DNA from: a bacterium
GTDB lineage: Bacteria; Zhuqueibacterota; Zhuqueibacteria; Thermofontimicrobiales; Thermofontimicrobiaceae
NCBI GenBank assembly: GCA_011046315.1
Contig: DSAU01000091.1
Span: 1-6,582 of the forward strand
Length of the DNA: 6,582 nt
Direction of reading: 5' to 3'
Made by a program: the position numbers and the translations under genes
Shown: positions 5,810 through 6,582 of the stretch, in pieces
Position numbering within the stretch: position 1 is the stretch's first letter
How the letters are laid out: every line of letters begins with the position of its first letter
The notes under the pieces: model-generated
The model's database searches: none
What the model saw: only the letters and a program-made list of their open reading frames with translations
Told to the model about the DNA's origin: nothing

Positions 5810-6160
5810 TCATTTGAATGTTTGATTGACAATTTGTACGTCAGCGCCAGGCAGAAAGTCGACGTAGGTTTTTTCCCAACAATCGCAACGCCATTCATCC
5901 AGCATATCGCTTTGGTTTAAACCGGATATGTGGTAATTAATTTTAAAATTCCAATACAGGTGATCCAGCAGACGAAAATTCATTTGCCCGCTGACCCCAA
6001 AGCCGGAAGCTTTTTCAACCCGGTATTTGTCATTTTGAAAATGGAATCCGGATGATATTTTTAGCGTTAATGGTTGATTTTGCGCAGGCAGCGGCGATGG
6101 GAGCAGCAAGGCTGACCAAACCAAAATCATGACCAGAGCGATTTTTTTTCCAACATTCAT
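5810..6160 (-). CDS. Short exported outer-membrane barrel-like protein, possibly C-terminally truncated
   Basis: The 116-residue protein starts at ATG 6160 with AGGAAA just upstream. Residues 1-27 are a signal peptide (GKKIALVMILVWSALLL, then PSPLPA/Q). The mature part has alternating polar/aromatic strands typical of outer-membrane barrels: LTLKISSGFHF (31-41), GFGVSGQMNFRLLDH (53-67), LYWNFKINYHISGL (68-81). It ends with the Cys- and Trp-containing WRCDCWEKTYVDFLPGADVQIVNQTFK region. Small barrels of this style are usually nearer 180-220 residues and end in an aromatic residue. Here the frame stops after about two or three strand pairs, so truncation is suspected. The gene starts 37 bases after the stop of the barrel remnant upstream and is probably cotranscribed with aphA. 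No specific family was recognised. Confidence 0.6.
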   Translation of the reverse strand: MNVGKKIALVMILVWSALLLPSPLPAQNQPLTLKISSGFHFQNDKYRVEKASGFGVSGQMNFRLLDHLYWNFKINYHISGLNQSDMLDEWRCDCWEKTYVDFLPGADVQIVNQTFK

Positions 6161-6197
6161 TGTTTTCCTGTTGTTGTGGGATGTTGATATTTTTGTT

Positions 6198-6433
6198 TTA
6201 ATAATTGATAGTCCAAGAATAGCGAACAGTTGAGTCCAGATATTGGTGGTTCATGTAAGAAAAATCAGTTCGCAATTTATAGCCGCCGAGCTGAAAGCGC
6301 AATCCTCCGCCAAAACAGAAATTTTCATTTTCGAAGCCGAATTTATATCCACTGCCTAAAATGAAAGTGTTATTAAGCGTTGCTTCCAATCCAAGGTGAA
6401 TTTTTTCAAATCAAGGTCGAGATAAAGCTCTGT
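6198..6433 (-). pseudogene. C-terminal fragment of an outer-membrane barrel protein (PorV/PorQ-like style), frameshifted
   Basis: One frame from 6433 reads TELYLDLDLKK and a second, ending at TAA 6200-6198, reads IHLGLEATLNNTFILGSGYKFGF, then NFCFGGGLRFQLGGYKLRTDFSY and the aromatic end SWTINY. The two join smoothly if the six-A run on the minus strand (6406-6401) had seven A. This indicates a one-base deletion or sequencing error. The Gly/aromatic strand pattern and terminal aromatic residue resemble the last strands of PorV/PorQ-type barrels of FCB bacteria, which is a tentative family guess. Upstream of 6433 the frame meets TAA (6436-6434) and the DNA becomes non-coding AT-rich sequence, so the N-terminal part is missing. 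A TTG at 6389 has no ribosome site and is not a credible start. Confidence 0.6.
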
Positions 6434-6441
6434 TTAATTCA

Positions 6442-6474
6442 ATTATAAATAACAATCTTTTTTGTAAATATCAA
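6442..6474 (-). promoter_or_regulatory. Possible promoter upstream of the barrel-protein remnant
   Basis: A perfect TATAAT lies at 6447-6442 on the minus strand. Two -35-like sequences precede it: TTTACA (6468-6463, 15-base spacing) and TTGATA (6474-6469, 21-base spacing). Neither spacing is ideal for sigma70, and the AT content makes chance matches likely. If active, it would drive transcription through the remnant into the barrel-like gene and aphA. Confidence 0.25.
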
Positions 6475-6582
6475 CAAATTTTTTATTTTTTTTCGAGGGT
6501 GTCTCATTGGCTTGAAATAAAATCGTGGGTCGGGGATAAAAAATAGAGTGCGGGATATGCAGTTAACACGATGATAAAATTA

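Noticed and set aside
5641..5898. 85-codon minus-strand frame bridging the barrel-like gene and aphA
   Set aside because: It overlaps the ends of both neighbours in another phase, spans the hairpin and the aphA ribosome site, and has no protein-like pattern.
6475..6582. Right-hand end of the window searched for a start of the barrel gene
   Set aside because: No frame on either strand reads as protein here. The sequence is AT-rich with no signal peptide, so the missing N-terminal part of the barrel protein is not in this stretch.

Overview
This window looks like a chromosomal piece from an uncultivated member of the Fibrobacterota-Chlorobiota-Bacteroidota (FCB) neighbourhood, for example a KSB1-, Calditrichota- or Marinimicrobia-like lineage. 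The main clue is the secreted protein at 994-2544, which ends in a type A C-terminal sorting domain (NFPNPFN start, FlgD-like fold, KMILLK end), the substrate tag of the type IX secretion system. AT-rich, loosely packed intergenic DNA with degenerate repeats fits such genomes. The placement is inference from protein style, not from a marker gene.

Layout. Positions 13-93 hold a palindromic repeat of the widespread CATTGCGAG...GAAGCAATCT type. It abuts a frameshifted, 5'-truncated coding remnant (94-557). A G/T-rich degenerate repeat (600-662) and an AT-rich spacer follow. The large plus-strand gene at 994-2544 encodes an exported, probably propeller-like T9SS substrate. Positions 2545-3479 are a decayed zone: a plus-strand signal-peptide stub stopped after 18 codons (2890-2946) meets, tail to tail, a frameshifted minus-strand gene for a small secreted protein (2952-3216). 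The rest lies on the minus strand, read from right to left: the C-terminal end of an outer-membrane beta-barrel protein with a frameshift (6433-6198), a short signal-peptide-bearing barrel-like protein (6160-5810), a class B acid phosphatase predicted to be a lipoprotein (aphA-like, 5726-5016), and a ROK-family transcriptional regulator (4748-3480).

How the genes may work together. The intact genes suggest an envelope theme: surface protein export, outer-membrane barrels, and release of phosphate from organic monoesters outside the inner membrane. The ROK regulator keeps its winged-helix DNA-binding domain and sugar-kinase-like fold but lacks the Cys cluster and His that bind zinc in most ROK proteins. 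Its upstream gap carries two inverted repeats and an extended -10 sequence that could form an autoregulatory region. No CRISPR array, rRNA, tRNA, prophage or defence system was recognised. The notable feature is gene decay: at least three reading frames are broken, two of them at short A/T runs, so real pseudogenisation and assembly error must be told apart.
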